A stretch of DNA of 64,000 bases from Gari tellinella (GCA_922989275.2 OV277870.1:44140356-44204355), one strand, 5' to 3'. Counted from the stretch's first letter, positions 10,180 to 21,344 are shown. Numbers and translations are program-made. The notes: a model not told the origin generated them from the sequence alone.

Positions 10180-10422
10180 GGGGCCCGTTTTACTAAACTA
10201 CTTACGCAAATTTTTTGCCTAAGTCAAAATTTTAAATTTTAATTTATATTTTTTATTATCACTTGCTACAAACAGCAAATAGCCAGATCAGATGACGCGC
10301 TTTTAGCGCGTCCTTTGATCTGGCTATTTGCTGTTTGCAAACGTTTATGATCGAAAAATAAGAGTTAAACGATTTTGACTTACGCAAAAATTGTGCGTAA
10401 GTAGTTTAGTAAAACGGCCCCC
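10180..10422. mobile_element. E-type MITE (GGGGCCCGTTT ends)
   Basis: Long inverted ends: GGGGCCCGTTTTACTAAACT and AGTAAAACGGCCCCC, extending through ACTTACGCAAA. The middle carries a palindrome (10269-10337) beginning CAAACAGCAAATAGCCAGAT and closing with CTATTTGCTGTTTG. It shares CAAACAG and AGCCAGATCAGA with the A core. No clear target duplication was found, so the superfamily is unknown. Confidence 0.8.
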
Positions 10423-10546
10423 AGGTCCTAATGAGACGGCGCAAACACGGCATCTCATCAGGGTTTACGCTGTTATGTAACACATGTACATGTACATACT
10501 GTTGTAGACGATATGCCTTCCTGGGTTAAACACATGAACATAATCT

Positions 10547-10777
10547 TTAACCCTTTCATGATCAAATTATATTCGGGCGATTTTTACCACATCACCGCTT
10601 TATTGTCGTCTGCTTCAGTATTGTTGTCTGCAAGACACGCTTCAAAGCTAGATGTAAATTTCTATGACTTAATAAATATCGCTAAGAGTGTCAAACAGTT
10701 TGTGTCCTGCTCAGACGCCGCGTTGACAAACTTGTTTCAAACGAGCTTTACGACGTCATTGAAAGCGAAAGGGTTAT
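10547..10777 (-). mobile_element. B-type element
   Basis: TTAACCCTTTCATGATC at the left, GCGAAAGGGTTAT at the right (last TTAA base mutated). Contains ATTGTCGTCTGCTTC. The core is eroded (GCTCAGACGCCGCGTTGAC), its second arm mostly lost. An open frame across it is incidental. Confidence 0.75.
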
Positions 10778-11228
10778 AAGGAAAGAGCTAACGAATGAGT
10801 TTATAAGACTTCTATTACGGTGAAAAGTTATCACTGACAAATTTGAAATTGCTTATATATGATGTAACTTAAACACTCTCCAAGTATAATCAAAGAGAGA
10901 CTAATTGTGAACTGTAAAGGTTTCTAAATCAACTTGAAACCTTACAAGTGTGACTTGGCTAACTGTAGTAAACAACTTGAATCCCATCAGATGCTGAGTA
11001 ACACGACGTATATTCTACATTTATGACTATCATATTTGATTTTTGGTTTTTTTTCGTAAATAATAAAAAAAAACCATAAAACCTGGATTAGATAAATAAA
11101 TGCATGCGATGATTTTGAAACAGACCAAAGTATGCATTGTTTAAGGCTGATTGGGAAGAAGCTGTATAGGTAGATAATTATGTTGATGAATACTGCGACA
11201 GATAGAATGATTGCTTGCTAATTTAATG

Positions 11229-11474
11229 TTAACCTTCTACTGCCATTATGACGTACACTCCCGTCTAATACTGTCACTGACATATTACCGTCGGCTTATA
11301 TTGTTCGTCTGCTTTTACAAAAAAAATGGAAATGTATGCGTTTTCGACTTAAGAAATATTTATATGAGTGTCAAACAGTTTGAATCCTGATCATAGGCCG
11401 CGTGACGCGGCCTCTGATCAGGATCCAAACTGTTTGCAAATGGCAGTGTTGCCGGTATTGACAGTAAGGGTTAA
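11229..11474 (-). mobile_element. B-type element with covarying core
   Basis: TTAA at both ends (11229-11232, 11471-11474), left TTCTACTGCCATTATGACG, right GACAGTAAGGG. The core (11372-11436) has the paired change GGCCGCG...CGCGGCC where the usual sequence is CGCCGCG...CGCGGCG. Confidence 0.85.
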
Positions 11475-11476
11475 AT

Positions 11477-11600
11477 GTTAACATAACCCATTCATTGCAC
11501 CGACTTACGCAAGCAGATTAGATCCTTATCAAACGCCGAAAAACGATCATGTGATCAGTATCTTAACAGTTTGACACTAGTATTGGCGTGTTTTGGTCAA
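11477..11600. mobile_element. B-type remnant
   Basis: Decayed core: AGATCCTTATCAAACGCCG, then TGATCAGTATCTTAACAG, then TTTGACACTAG. No ends. Confidence 0.45.
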
Positions 11601-11950
11601 AATGATTCAAATACTTGATATAAGTTTGAAAAGACAAAACGAAAACAAGGAGAAATTTTTCAAATACATGTAGAAGATATGCTGGAAGTAAGGGGTTAGG
11701 CGTAATTTTAATTACAATGTCGTATAAGAAGAGAAGCCCAATAACAAATATATTACGATTTATTCATTTTCCTTATTTTGTCTATGTAGATTCGCATATG
11801 CATTTCCGGAAATAAAGACGGTAATACTTGAACTACATTACCATGTGCAATAAAAAAAAATTAATATGAAGTAATTATAGAATTAAAATTCATTGTTGTA
11901 TATTTATGATATTATTACAGATATGCAGTTATAAACCTGGTTTTATGTAT

Positions 11951-12053
11951 AGGTTAGTGTCTATTAGTCGAGTTTAACAAAAATTAAAAGTCAAGCGAGG
12001 GGCACCCGATCGACTTTTAATCTTTTGTTAAAATAGACTAATAGACACTAACC
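11951..12053. repeat. Long single-copy hairpin (about 103 bp)
   Basis: Arms GGTTAGTGTCTATTAGTC and GACTAATAGACACTAACC. An inner stem AATTAAAAGTC.../GACTTTTAATC closes over a GCGAGGGGCACCCGAT loop region. Confidence 0.8.
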
Positions 12054-12384
12054 AATTTAGTGGTTGAAATTATTTTTTTGGTACCGACAAAGAGCTTTAC
12101 CGTCAATTGGAAGTAACAAAACGTTTGTTCTTCCCGAAACACCCTTTTTAAATAGTACCGACAAAGAGATGTCAAAGGAAATGGACATACCTTTAAATAG
12201 AAACAAAAATCAGTTCATTTATATCCTTTCCAAATTACACACTGGTATGGCAAAACGAACGGGCTCCCGCTTAACGCTTCAGTTCCCGTTAATCTAACGT
12301 ATCGGTTTCTGGTTTGAATCTTTTGTATATGAAGAAGGTACTGTCAGAACTGGGCTGAAATATAAACAGACAGCAAACGATCTT
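12054..12384. other. Intergenic DNA
   Basis: Short frames only. Nothing recognised. Confidence 0.35.
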
Positions 12385-12551
12385 AGGGCACACTCTCCTT
12401 TACTTTCAAACTGCTTTAAGCTACCATCTACTAGGATATAGAAACTTATTTCTTATCTTACATTTTTATGACTGTATAAAGTGGAATTATTTTCTTCAGT
12501 GGAGGAAAAAATTAAAGGCGTAAAATGCATATTTAGGGGGTGATTGGTTAA
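12385..12551 (+). mobile_element. C-type element, right part
   Basis: CTTTACTTTCAAACTGCTTTAAG is the second palindrome arm, then CTACCATCTACTAGGATATAG, TTTTCTTCAGTGGAGG and a terminal GGTTAA. The left half is missing. Confidence 0.65.
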
Positions 12552-12878
12552 CAAACATCAGTATTTATTGTGGAATGGGTTAACTAACCTCAACAGAATT
12601 GGAATTATCTCCTGGACAAGAAAAAATGATAAGACATACAGATAACTCTGACAATACCAATATTAAAAATATGTATAAATATGGGATAAGACCTAATTAC
12701 ATACCTTTCAGAGGATCACTTACTGATCCTGTTTCTGTAAGTATGAAGCACACTGAACAATTTCTAAACTTTAGCAGACAACATGTTCAGCAGACACCAC
12801 CAGTTCTGTTGGTCATTCAAATATTATGCAATAGCTGCAGTAGCATCTAGTAGCTACTGGCTTACCCTTATTATTATA

Positions 12879-13012
12879 GGAATAAACAACATATTTTTGA
12901 CGTTCATGACGGTATGACTACATTAGCTTCGCAGGGGGTAAATTGCGTAAACGACCCCCCGAAGCTAATGTAGTCATACCGTGATGAGCGGCAAAGAGAT
13001 GTTGTTTATTCC
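12879..13012. repeat. Long single-copy hairpin (about 134 bp)
   Basis: Arms GGAATAAACAAC...GTTGTTTATTCC outside and CGGTATGACTACATTAGC...GCTAATGTAGTCATACCG inside, with a GGGGG/CCCCCC pair near the loop. Sequence not shared with other repeats here. Confidence 0.8.
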
Positions 13013-13017
13013 TTATA

Positions 13018-13665
13018 TTTATATTTATATTTGCTGTCTTGTCAATTAAATGTATTTATTGGCCAGATTTGTTTTTCTTTATAAGAATTTATCATATACC
13101 GGTCAAAGAGGTTTGATAGATGTAATGTCGATGTAATAGCCATTCCAGTTTCTACATATGGTGAGAAAGTAGTCCCAACTACATGTACTGTAACTGTATT
13201 AAAAATTCAGGATTGTTTCCAGTAAACTTTCTCTCTGTGAATGGAAAAGACTTACAAGGCAAACAAATAACAGTGCAACTTGAATATCTATTGCCAAAGC
13301 ACATTCTAAAATACAGGTCGTGTTTGTTTTCTTAACCAATTTACACACATAGCAACGCGATGGCAACGACCTATGGGTCTGTATCACTCCGCTAGTGTCA
13401 TATGACCGTCGACCAATGGGAGCTTAGTGTTAAGTGCGGAATGTAGTCTATTTGAAGAAGTCCACGAATAGCACGTGGAAAATCCGAACTGGCTAAAACC
13501 AGTTTCGAATTGTAGGTTCATCGAGGGATGACCTTCAAATTTTTAATACGATTACATAAAGACTTTACAGGGTGAATGTAAATATACTGGAATGATGTCT
13601 GCTTAAAACCTACTGTATGTGAAAAATGTACAAACAATCAATTAAGAAAATGTAAAGTATGTAAA
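13018..13665. other. Intergenic DNA
   Basis: No gene. A short inverted patch AACTGGCTAAAACCAGTTTC lies near 13489-13508. Confidence 0.35.
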
Positions 13666-13732
13666 TGAGTGGCAAATAGTTTGGATCAAGCATTATGTTG
13701 CGTCTGATCTTGATCCAAACTGTTTGCAAATA
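13666..13732. repeat. Degenerate B-type palindrome core
   Basis: GGCAAATAGTTTGGATCAAG ... CTTGATCCAAACTGTTTGC with the GC-rich centre mostly lost. No TTAA ends identified. Confidence 0.6.
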
Positions 13733-14188
13733 TTGCCTATTTTTAGCTAAGTATTATAAGGGACCTGAGGAAAGTACAGTGAGCTCTGCATCAGTAATTT
13801 CCGTATTTACAAAGATTCATTAACTTTAGTACAGTTAATTTTTACGAAAGAAAAGCATTATTGTAACATTATAAAATGCAAATAAAAATAATTGTTTTTA
13901 ACTTGAGAAAACAACTACATTATCAACAGACTGCGTGGGTAAATTGTCCTGTGATATATCTACTGCGAACTATTTTTGGGGCTGTGCGGTAAAGTGTACA
14001 CGCATACACCTTAAGGCCAAATCACAGCCTGGGCTCAACGGAAAACAGCCGAATCACCCAATTATATAGAATTTAGAAGGGAAAGTAGTTTTTCAAAAAA
14101 TATCGCTACGCAATCTGGTCGTAATAGTCAGAAATAGTATCTAAAGTGCTGGATTTCACAAAATGACCTGATTTTTTACGTTCAAGCT

Positions 14189-14276
14189 AAATAAACGACA
14201 GAAAATTATCGGCAATTACAATTAATCGCGCTAGCGATTAATGGTAAATTTCTCGATAATTTTCTGTCGTTTATTT
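14189..14276. repeat. Long single-copy hairpin (88 bp)
   Basis: Arms AAATAAACGACAGAAAATTA and TAATTTTCTGTCGTTTATTT. The inner stem and loop contain ATTAATCGCGCTAGCGATTAAT. Followed by C, giving the TTATTTC end seen in sister hairpins. Confidence 0.82.
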
Positions 14277-15390
14277 CGCTGAAAAGTCGAAAACAATCAG
14301 TTCAATGATTATTTTGTTAGTACGCATGTATTTTCAATCCATATTAGAGGTTGATAACACGAATAATGTGTACCCTATAAAGAAACAGCCATGACCGAAT
14401 TACTGAAGCTGTGTACATTCGAAAGCAAAAATATAAGTTCCATTGTTTACGTTCTAACATCAACAACTTGACAGTTTGGGGCGAAAATGCCAATTTGACG
14501 TCATTTGGAAATGACGTCATTTTTAAAGTAGGATAAAATATTGATTTTTTTTTGTCATAAAGAAATGCGAACAGTTGCTGTTTATAAGGTATATCAAGTT
14601 TCTTGCAATTTAATTTATTAATAAAGAAGAATTTTAGTCGGTGGTAATCATTGTTTCCGCTAATAGGAAGGCATACATCGCTTAAGAACGATTTTTGACA
14701 ATCCGCCAAATGTTTGCTGTCCGAGTTCCAAATAATAATTTGCGAATTAAAAACGCATATAACCCTCTACGAAACTTATCCGCAAGTTCCGCTCTCTCGA
14801 CGAATAGCGTTTACACGAATTGAACGTCATTTTTCCAATGGACTTGAATGAGGTGAATGTAAATATAATATAATGTACAAAATGCAACCAACGTGTGAAT
14901 GAATGAAAGGAACGATCTCTAAACGAAAAAGATGGGTGAGCGATTATTAGGTAAGGTATATTAGTACGGTAATTCCATTCTTTTGATTATTTTTCTGCGA
15001 TTCGAAGACGGAACCGCAGAATGGTAGAAATGTATACCCAGCGGAAATTACGAGCTATACGGCATCTCTTTCTAAGTGGTCGGAATCATTGAATAATTGA
15101 ACATGAAAAATTAATATAATTAACCACAAAGGAGTGAAACCATTACTTGAATTTGGAGAAACCTTGTAAAACAAAGTCAACATCATTTCTGTTACTGTTT
15201 TAAAAATGCATCTTAAAATAGTTCAGTGATTGAATTTAAAACAGGCTAGGACAATTTTGCAGAAGGTTATCAACAACATATTAACTGTAAAATCAGTAAG
15301 GATTCGATGAAGATATGTAGACTTGTTCTTCAGATATAATTGTCAAACTAAAGTGACATTTTACATATGGAGAGGAGTAGACCTAACGAT
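14277..15390. other. Intergenic DNA
   Basis: No convincing gene. A CRE-like inverted pair around AAATGACGTCATT is at about 14508-14521. Confidence 0.35.
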
Positions 15391-15545
15391 CGTAATGTTT
15401 CCCGTTTAAACAAACGTAAAAGCAAACGCAATGAATGGCATGTAGAAAATTACAGCTTTCTGAATTTTTTGGACGATTTATTTTCATTTAAGCTGCAAAT
15501 AGTTACCCGGAATCTGATCTAGCTCCAAACCGTTTGAAATGGAGG
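15391..15545 (+). mobile_element. Degenerate A-type fragment
   Basis: TTTCCCGTTTAAACAAACG, ATGTAGAAAATTACAGC and a decayed core arm ATCTGATCTAGCTCCAAACC. Ends lost. Confidence 0.6.
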
Positions 15546-15606
15546 GTGAGCCACCGGACCGCTTTCACAAATCTCTCGCCATTTAACCATAAACTCAACC
15601 TAGCTA

Positions 15607-15852
15607 CAGTGGAGAATATGTTATTCTTACCCGTTTAAACGCAAACGTACGCAAACGCAAAGCACTAAAACGTAGAAAAGTACAATTTTTGGACAATTCT
15701 GATAATTCATGTTTATCTTGGTGGCAAACAGTTTGGAGCCTGATCAGACGCCGGGTTACCCGGCGTCTGATCTGGCTCCAAACTGTTTGCACAGTAAATA
15801 ATAGTTTTAGCGTAAACGCGTTTATTGGGAAAGAATAACAGATTCTCCACTG
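15607..15852 (+). mobile_element. A-type MITE, 246 bp
   Basis: CAGTGGAGAATATG to CAGATTCTCCACTG with TA on both sides. Intact core with GCCGGGTTACCCGGC centre. Frames read across it are artefacts of the palindrome. Confidence 0.93.
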
Positions 15853-16017
15853 TACACATACTTGTTTTACCATCAAAGGGCGGAATAAAGCCTTCCATAC
15901 TGTACTAAGGCCACAGAGTGTTGTTTGAATCGCTAAGATTAGTTAGATTGCATAACTCCTGAGGTAAACGTTTTTTACTAGGCCAATAAACAAACTGTAA
16001 GATACCAATATCATACA

Positions 16018-16170
16018 GGTTCTTTTTCGATGAACGCGTTTGTGCTAAATCCATTATTTATTTTATTGCAAACAGTTTAAAGCAAATCAGGAGCCGGGTT
16101 ACCAGGCATCTGTCCAAGGTTTTAACTGTTTGCAACACAGATTAATATTAATCATTTAATTGTTCAAGAA
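16018..16170 (-). mobile_element. Degenerate A-type element
   Basis: GAACGCGTTTGTGCTAAA, GCAAACAGTTTAAAGC, decayed core with GAGCCGGGTTACCAGGC, then CACAGATTAATATTAATC. No ends. Confidence 0.6.
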
Positions 16171-16243
16171 CGTATCCTTTTCCAGGGCTGCCATTTCTCC
16201 GGATTTTTCCTAAATCTTCGGAATTTTTTCCAGTGCATGGTAG

Positions 16244-16360
16244 CTTAAAGCAGGCTGAAAGTAAAGCAGAATGCGCCTTAAGGCGCATTCTGCTTTACTT
16301 ACAGCCTGCTTTAAGAAATCGCATGTCAACAAAGTTAGAATCAGGCTATTGGGTAAAGGT
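16244..16360 (-). mobile_element. C-type element, partial
   Basis: Very good C palindrome (16244-16315, GAATGCGCCTTAAGGCGCATTC at its centre), followed by AGGCTATTGGGTAAAGG, the inverted C left-end sequence. Terminal TTAA is lost. Confidence 0.75.
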
Positions 16361-16689
16361 ACGATTCGTAAAATCGCAATTGAAAAATTCAAATTTGGAT
16401 TTCTTAGGAATTTTCATGTCAACTTATGGGAGTCCTGCTTTTCTCCATTATATTGCAATGTCATTGCGTTTAATTTCATTTAAAAGGAAAATAAGTACGT
16501 CCTCTCCGCTGCATCTAATTCTATCGTTGTAAATCTTTGTATTTGAATTCATATCAAAAGGTATTATAGTGAATAAAACAAATCTATAACTACACTATGA
16601 CAGAACAACATATGGTATCCGAAAACTTGATTATTTTGATGATTGGTTTGCAATTGGAATTAATAACAAATAACACAGGTGTTGACATT

Positions 16690-16911
16690 ATAACCACTTA
16701 GAGTACTTGCCTGATTTCAAGTAAAAAGATAATTTGCTAATAGTTTGGATCCTGGTCAGATGCCGCGTGTCGCGGCGTCTGATCAAGATCAAAGTTGTTT
16801 GACACTTAATTTTATAATTCTTTAGTCAAAATACCTAAAATTTAAATTTGAGACATAAAAGCAGATGACAATTGTTTTAAGTTTATGACGTCATGACGTT
16901 GAAAGGGTTAA
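16690..16911 (+). mobile_element. B-type element
   Basis: Core about 16738-16803 (GCCGCGTGTCGCGGC centre), GCAGATGACAATTG, TGACGTCATGACG, and right end GAAAGGGTTAA (TTAA 16908-16911). Left end eroded. Confidence 0.75.
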
Positions 16912-17024
16912 CAACTCTGATTTAGCAACATGCCTCCTACCACATGTCTGGTCAACAATTGTCATCTGACTTTTCAAGTTAAAGTAATACCATTCGAATG
17001 CTGGGTTTGAAATTATCAAAAAGT

Positions 17025-17090
17025 TTTGACCTAGATCAGACGACGAGTAACTGGAAATCTGTTCAGGACCAAAATAGTTTACCTTTGTAT
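17025..17090. repeat. Degenerate palindrome core
   Basis: GACCTAGATCAGACGACGAG ... CTGTTCAGGACC, with the flanks of an old B element hard to follow. Confidence 0.45.
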
Positions 17091-17096
17091 TAAGAA

Positions 17097-17260
17097 TTCT
17101 AACACGACTCGAAACCTACGGCATATATGCAAAGAATACTGAGAAACGTATATTACGTCGCGATAATGAACTGCACGCGCGGCGTTTCCATCCGCTGTTC
17201 CATTTGCCCCATACGCGTAATACATAAAAAGTAATTTTACTATTAAAGTCGCGTTAGAAT
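17097..17260. mobile_element. Small inverted-end unit, tandem copy 1
   Basis: A 164-bp unit from TTCTAACACGACTCG to GTCGCGTTAGAA, so its ends are inverted repeats (TTCTAAC(A/G)CG). The interior contains ACGCGCGGCGTTTCCATC. Nearly identical to the next unit. Confidence 0.65.
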
Positions 17261-17280
17261 AAAAATTTGTTACGTCTTAA

Positions 17281-17444
17281 TTCTAACACGTCTCGAAACC
17301 TATGTAATAGAGACAAAGAATGGCGAGAAACATATATAACGCCGCGATAATGAAATACACGCGCGGCGTTTCCATCCGCTGTTCCATTTGCCCCATACGC
17401 GTAATACATAAATAGTATTTTTATAATAAAAGTCACGTTAGAAT
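17281..17444. mobile_element. Small inverted-end unit, tandem copy 2
   Basis: Same 164-bp structure as 17097-17260, separated from it by 20 bp and in the same orientation (period 184). It lies directly beside the hairpin at 17447. Confidence 0.65.
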
Positions 17445-17446
17445 TA

Positions 17447-17615
17447 AAATAACAAATTCGTAGGTGTTCATTACCGTGCATTATATCACAGTTAGTCGTT
17501 AAGATGTGGGTAATTAGATCACTCGGCCTAAAGGCCTCGTGATCTAATGACTCCACATCTCAACTCCTAACTGTGATCTAATGCACGGTAATGAACACCT
17601 ACGAATATGTTATTT
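17447..17615. repeat. Long single-copy hairpin (169 bp)
   Basis: Arms AAATAACAAATTCGTAGGTG and CACCTACGAATATGTTATTT. The stem continues through TTCATTACCGTGCAT and AGATGTGG/CCACATCT to a GGCCTAAAGGCC centre. Followed by CTTAAAT, as at 10096. Confidence 0.82.
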
Positions 17616-17701
17616 CTTAAATATCATCCATAATTATCATAATTATAAACTACTAATTCTGTTGTAATTAAGGGTGTTAATAAGACATGTATTTCCAGAA
17701 T

Positions 17702-17948
17702 CTCAACCCTTTCACTGCCATGTCCGACAACATTAACAGTTACAAACAGTTTGGTTCCTGATCAGACGACGCGTAAAGCGGCGTCTGATCAGGATCAAAC
17801 CTGTTTGACACTTATAACAATGTTTCGTAAGTTAAAAGAGTGTAAAATTCCATTTTTTTAGTAAAACGAAAAAGATACGTAGATTACAAGATGGCCGTCG
17901 AGTGTGTTAAATGGTTTTTCACGTCACCATGGCAATGCCAGGGTTAAA
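17702..17948 (+). mobile_element. B-type element
   Basis: TCAACCCTTTCACTGCCATG at the left (TTAA mutated to TCAA) and GGGTTAA at the right. Core about 17744-17808 with GACGCGTAAAGCGGCGTC. Interior GATGGCCGTCGAG is divergent. Confidence 0.8.
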
Positions 17949-18223
17949 AAGGACATATATTTACAGAAGTGTCAGAAATTTCATTATTTGTATTTGTGAA
18001 ATCTAAGCGTCACCCAATAACCTCGAGAGGCAGTTTTCTGACAAGGTTACAAAATGGTATGTTTTATGGATCCTTAAATAGCATCCACACAACGTTAGCA
18101 TAAACCGCCTCTCTTTGAATTTCAATTTTGTCTCAAAAGGGTAACAAGACACAAATAACTATAGTTTATAATAATATCGGTAAAATGTCTTCAAACTCTG
18201 GAAATGAAAGTAAATTTCACCAC

Positions 18224-18375
18224 TTAACCCTTTACTCTATAGTCTGTTCCTCGTATTAAAGAAAGGTACACTCTAAACGTCTTTCAATCTGCTTTAAGCT
18301 GTCATCACATACATGTAACTGTATAATTTGAACTAATTTCTTCAGTGGAAAAATACTTCAAATTTCGTTTAAATA
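18224..18375 (+). mobile_element. Degenerate C-type element
   Basis: TTAACCCTTTACTCTATAG, then TCTTTCAATCTGCTTTAAGC (second arm only), then TTCTTCAGTGG. First palindrome arm and right end lost. Confidence 0.6.
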
Positions 18376-19090
18376 TAATCTATGAGGTAATACGTTAGAA
18401 TGTTTTGCCATCATTGTTACGGATCCTTTATCTTAAGCATGTGCTTTTCCATTTTTATATAAATATAGGATATGTTTAGGGCCACGAATTTATTTCCTTT
18501 CTTTGTTTTTTCGTTAGATAAAATTGCTTTAAATCATGTTTTTAGATGAATGTGACCGTAAGACTTGGGACTGCGAATTGTTTTAGGCACGACTAACACA
18601 AAACCATATTTAATACGATAATGGCAAGGGATCGTTTCTAGTTATTGTTTTGAATACTGGAATATTTCTGTCGCGCGGTAAGTGTCTGTTTACACAGAAT
18701 ATAGAGAACGGAAAGGTTGATACAGGTGCATGAATTCGACGACCCATTAAATTAATGAATTCCGAAAACATTATACTAGTATATTATCACGTATTATCAT
18801 GCTCACAACGTTTTGTAAGTGGCATCTGTCTCAAACATTTGCTTTAGAACGATCTCATACTCAACTGAAATCTAGTGAAGACGATCTGATCAGAATCTGA
18901 ACTCTTTGCCACTCATAGTAATGCTTTGTAGTCCAACTACATGTACTTAAAGCTCTAAATTTTAGAAACACAAGCAGGCGGTACATTTAGTCATTTGTTA
19001 CAGACACTGAATGGTGATTACTATTAAGTATATTGAAGCTGAGTCAAAAGAATATAGCAATATGATATATATCAAATGTATTATATTTAT
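18376..19090. other. Intergenic DNA with a weak core trace
   Basis: Only a decayed core (GATCTGATCAGAATCTGAAC, about 18873-18902) is recognisable. Confidence 0.35.
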
Positions 19091-19094
19091 CCGT

Positions 19095-19318
19095 TTTTGC
19101 CAACGACTCCGTATATCAAACATGGACAAATAGTGTAGACTCTTGTCAGACGCCACATAATGCGGCGTCTGATCACTTATTGCTGATAGGAATTTTGATA
19201 TACATGTAGAACAAAACAAAACTGAAAATATAGACCAGGTACTCCTTAAATAAAACAAATGGACTAATCCAATATACAAGCATGGAAGAGAAGAATCCAC
19301 TGGGCACAAATGTGTTAA
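19095..19318 (-). mobile_element. F-type element, reversed
   Basis: Core AGACGCCACATAATGCGGCG, then CTGATAGGAATTTTGATATAC, ACCAGGTACTCC, and end GGGCACAAATGTGTTAA (TTAA 19315-19318). The other end (near 19095) is eroded. Confidence 0.75.
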
Positions 19319-19329
19319 TTTTAAAAACA

Positions 19330-19530
19330 TCTGTAGCGTGTTGAGGTACTGTTTCGGAGCCCATCGGAGGCCTCCGTCCGTGGCAATATACACAAAAACG
19401 ACCTATTTGCATGATATCGTTGGGCAGCTACACGAACAACTTCGAGGGAAGTTCGCCAAAGCGAACAGGATTTCCAAAATGGCGTCAATGTGTGTATACG
19501 AGCCACAGCGAACAGTACCGACTTAAACTT
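19330..19530 (+). promoter_or_regulatory. Possible promoter or first-exon region
   Basis: A patch GC-richer than its surroundings with the octamer ATTTGCAT (about 19403-19410) and CCAAAATGGCGTC (about 19468-19480), a YY1-like context often found at metazoan transcription starts. Only 15 codons stay open from that ATG, so any coding exon would need splicing. Weak and unconfirmed. Confidence 0.2.
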
Positions 19531-20267
19531 TCTCTCCAATAAACCAACATATCCTGATCCTAAATGTATCAAACAAAGCAGCTTACAATATTATATTTCA
19601 ATCTTATTTTTGTAATATTGATGCATTTCAGTTGATTAGTACACTTTTGCGTCTGTGATTCCGATTCGTAAATAATTCGTTCCCGTCAAAAGTGGACGCG
19701 CAATGAATTATTATTGGAGTGTATTCAAGAACGTTAGCTGTCGTACTGTAAGGGTTGATTGCACTCTAAAAGGACGTTGGACTCCGATACATTACCTAAA
19801 CACGCTACTAGGGTGCGACTGGTATTTGGTAATAGTCTAACGTGTTCATAGTGTATCATGCTTAACAGAGATGGTGAATCATCTTTATCAAAATCCAATA
19901 TACAAAAAAAATTACAAACAATGGAAACAGCTTAGTATTATCAACCTGAGATATTTAGTGATCGTATGTTTGGAAAGTCCACCTTAGTCGCCTATGGCGT
20001 TAAACAGTTAAATAGTTATATCATCACTTAATATTCCATGTTGCTAATACTGGTTTTCCTTTTCATTTTGCAATATTCTTAAGACAAAAACAGCTTGATT
20101 GCATAAACAAGTTACTGTACTTTTTATTAGACCATTAAAAGGAAGATGGGTGTGAAGTGATTTAGTCATGCGAGAGAGTAAAGATTAATGCAGAAAGTAT
20201 ATTCTAGAGATTCATTGGCTTTTGGCCTCTTTTCAGCAAATTATTAACATTTGAGGTCCCGTTCTTT
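19531..20267. other. Intergenic DNA
   Basis: No gene or recognised repeat. Confidence 0.35.
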
Positions 20268-20410
20268 CCCTTTGGAATGCATCATTCTTTCCCGTTTAAA
20301 CGAAATTTTACGCAAACGCAATGCAATAAAATGTTGAAAATGACAAATTTTGACAATTTTGAGTAGCAAATAGTTAGAGCCTGGTCAGACACCGGGTTAC
20401 TTAGCTTGCT
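20268..20410 (+). mobile_element. Degenerate A-type fragment
   Basis: TTCTTTCCCGTTTAAACG, CAAATTTTGACAATTTTGAG, and AGCCTGGTCAGACACCGGG. Truncated at the core centre. Confidence 0.6.
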
Positions 20411-20430
20411 GCTGTGTTCATTTTGCTTTA

Positions 20431-20661
20431 AGTGATAGGGAAGATGCTACTTTCCCGACAATTGCGTTTTGCTAAAACATTGTACAAGTGTATTGAGTAC
20501 AAACGCCTGATAGCCAGGCGTTTAATCTGGTTCCAAATTGTTGGCCACCCATTTTGAAATAAGCGGTAAGACTTTTCAGAAATCATTCATATTCTTCATT
20601 ATAATGTAATGCGTTTGCCTTCATTGTCGGGCATACGGGAAACAATATATTCTCCATTGTA
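20431..20661 (-). mobile_element. Degenerate A-type element
   Basis: GCGTTTTGCTAAAAC, core remnant CGCCTGATAGCCAGGCG, GTAATGCGTTTGCC and right end TATTCTCCATTG followed by TA. Lies head-on to the previous fragment. Confidence 0.6.
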
Positions 20662-20881
20662 CCACCTCTTGAACAACAATCAATGAATCATTTTTGGAAT
20701 TGGCGCAAAACTGGTGCATTCCTGTATTGATATTCATCAAAATTACCATTTGCTCAAAATCTCAATATTTGCGCAGACATCGTTTCCAGCAAAAGAATAT
20801 GCAGTACTGTACATACGAATGAGCCGTCAATGATCATAGGCAACTGCCACCAGCATATTGGTCGGCCGTCACAAATCATCT

Positions 20882-21095
20882 GTAACCTTATGCACGCTAT
20901 TGGTGAACCTATGACTACTATTGCAAACAGTTTGGATCCAGATGAGACGCCGCGTAAAGCGGCGTCTCATCTGGATCCAAACTGTTTGACACTCCGATGA
21001 TATATTTTGAAAGAAATTGCCTAAACATCAACTCAGATAATGGTGCAGTCGATAAAAAATAGCAGAGGACGGTATAATAGATTGCGGAAGGTTAA
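20882..21095 (+). mobile_element. B-type element with perfect covarying core
   Basis: Core 20923-20988 is a perfect palindrome outside its centre: GATCCAGATGAGACGCCGC pairs with GCGGCGTCTCATCTGGATC. TGAGACG replaces the usual TCAGACG in both arms. Right end GGTTAA (21092-21095). Left end decayed (GTAACCTTATGC). Confidence 0.8.
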
Positions 21096-21305
21096 ATGTC
21101 GATACTGGACTTGTCACGTGATCAGCTCCTCGGGCGCCAACTGGTGTCGTATCCAATAACAAAATCTGACAGAAAATGCGCACGCCAACTATCATTCCTC
21201 AGAATCTCTGACAATCTGCGACCAAAGGTCGTCTGCTTCAGCTATATTGTCTGCTATTAATTGTTTTATTGTTATTGTTATTTGTGACTGTCCTTATTTG
21301 TTAGG

Positions 21306-21344
21306 TAGATAGATAGATAGATAGATAGATATATAGATAGATAC
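21306..21344 (-). repeat. (AGAT)n microsatellite, LINE 3' tail
   Basis: AGAT tandem repeats (one AT slip) close the 3' end of the LINE that reads on the minus strand. A microsatellite instead of poly(A) is known for several non-LTR clades. Confidence 0.75.

Noticed and set aside
14344..14709. Minus-strand 121-codon frame
   Set aside because: AT-rich, low complexity in Lys/Phe/Leu, with no recognisable motif or splice context. Treated as a chance frame.
16210..16532. Frames across the C palindrome at 16244
   Set aside because: The same peptide KAECALRRILLY recurs at every C copy and comes from the palindrome.
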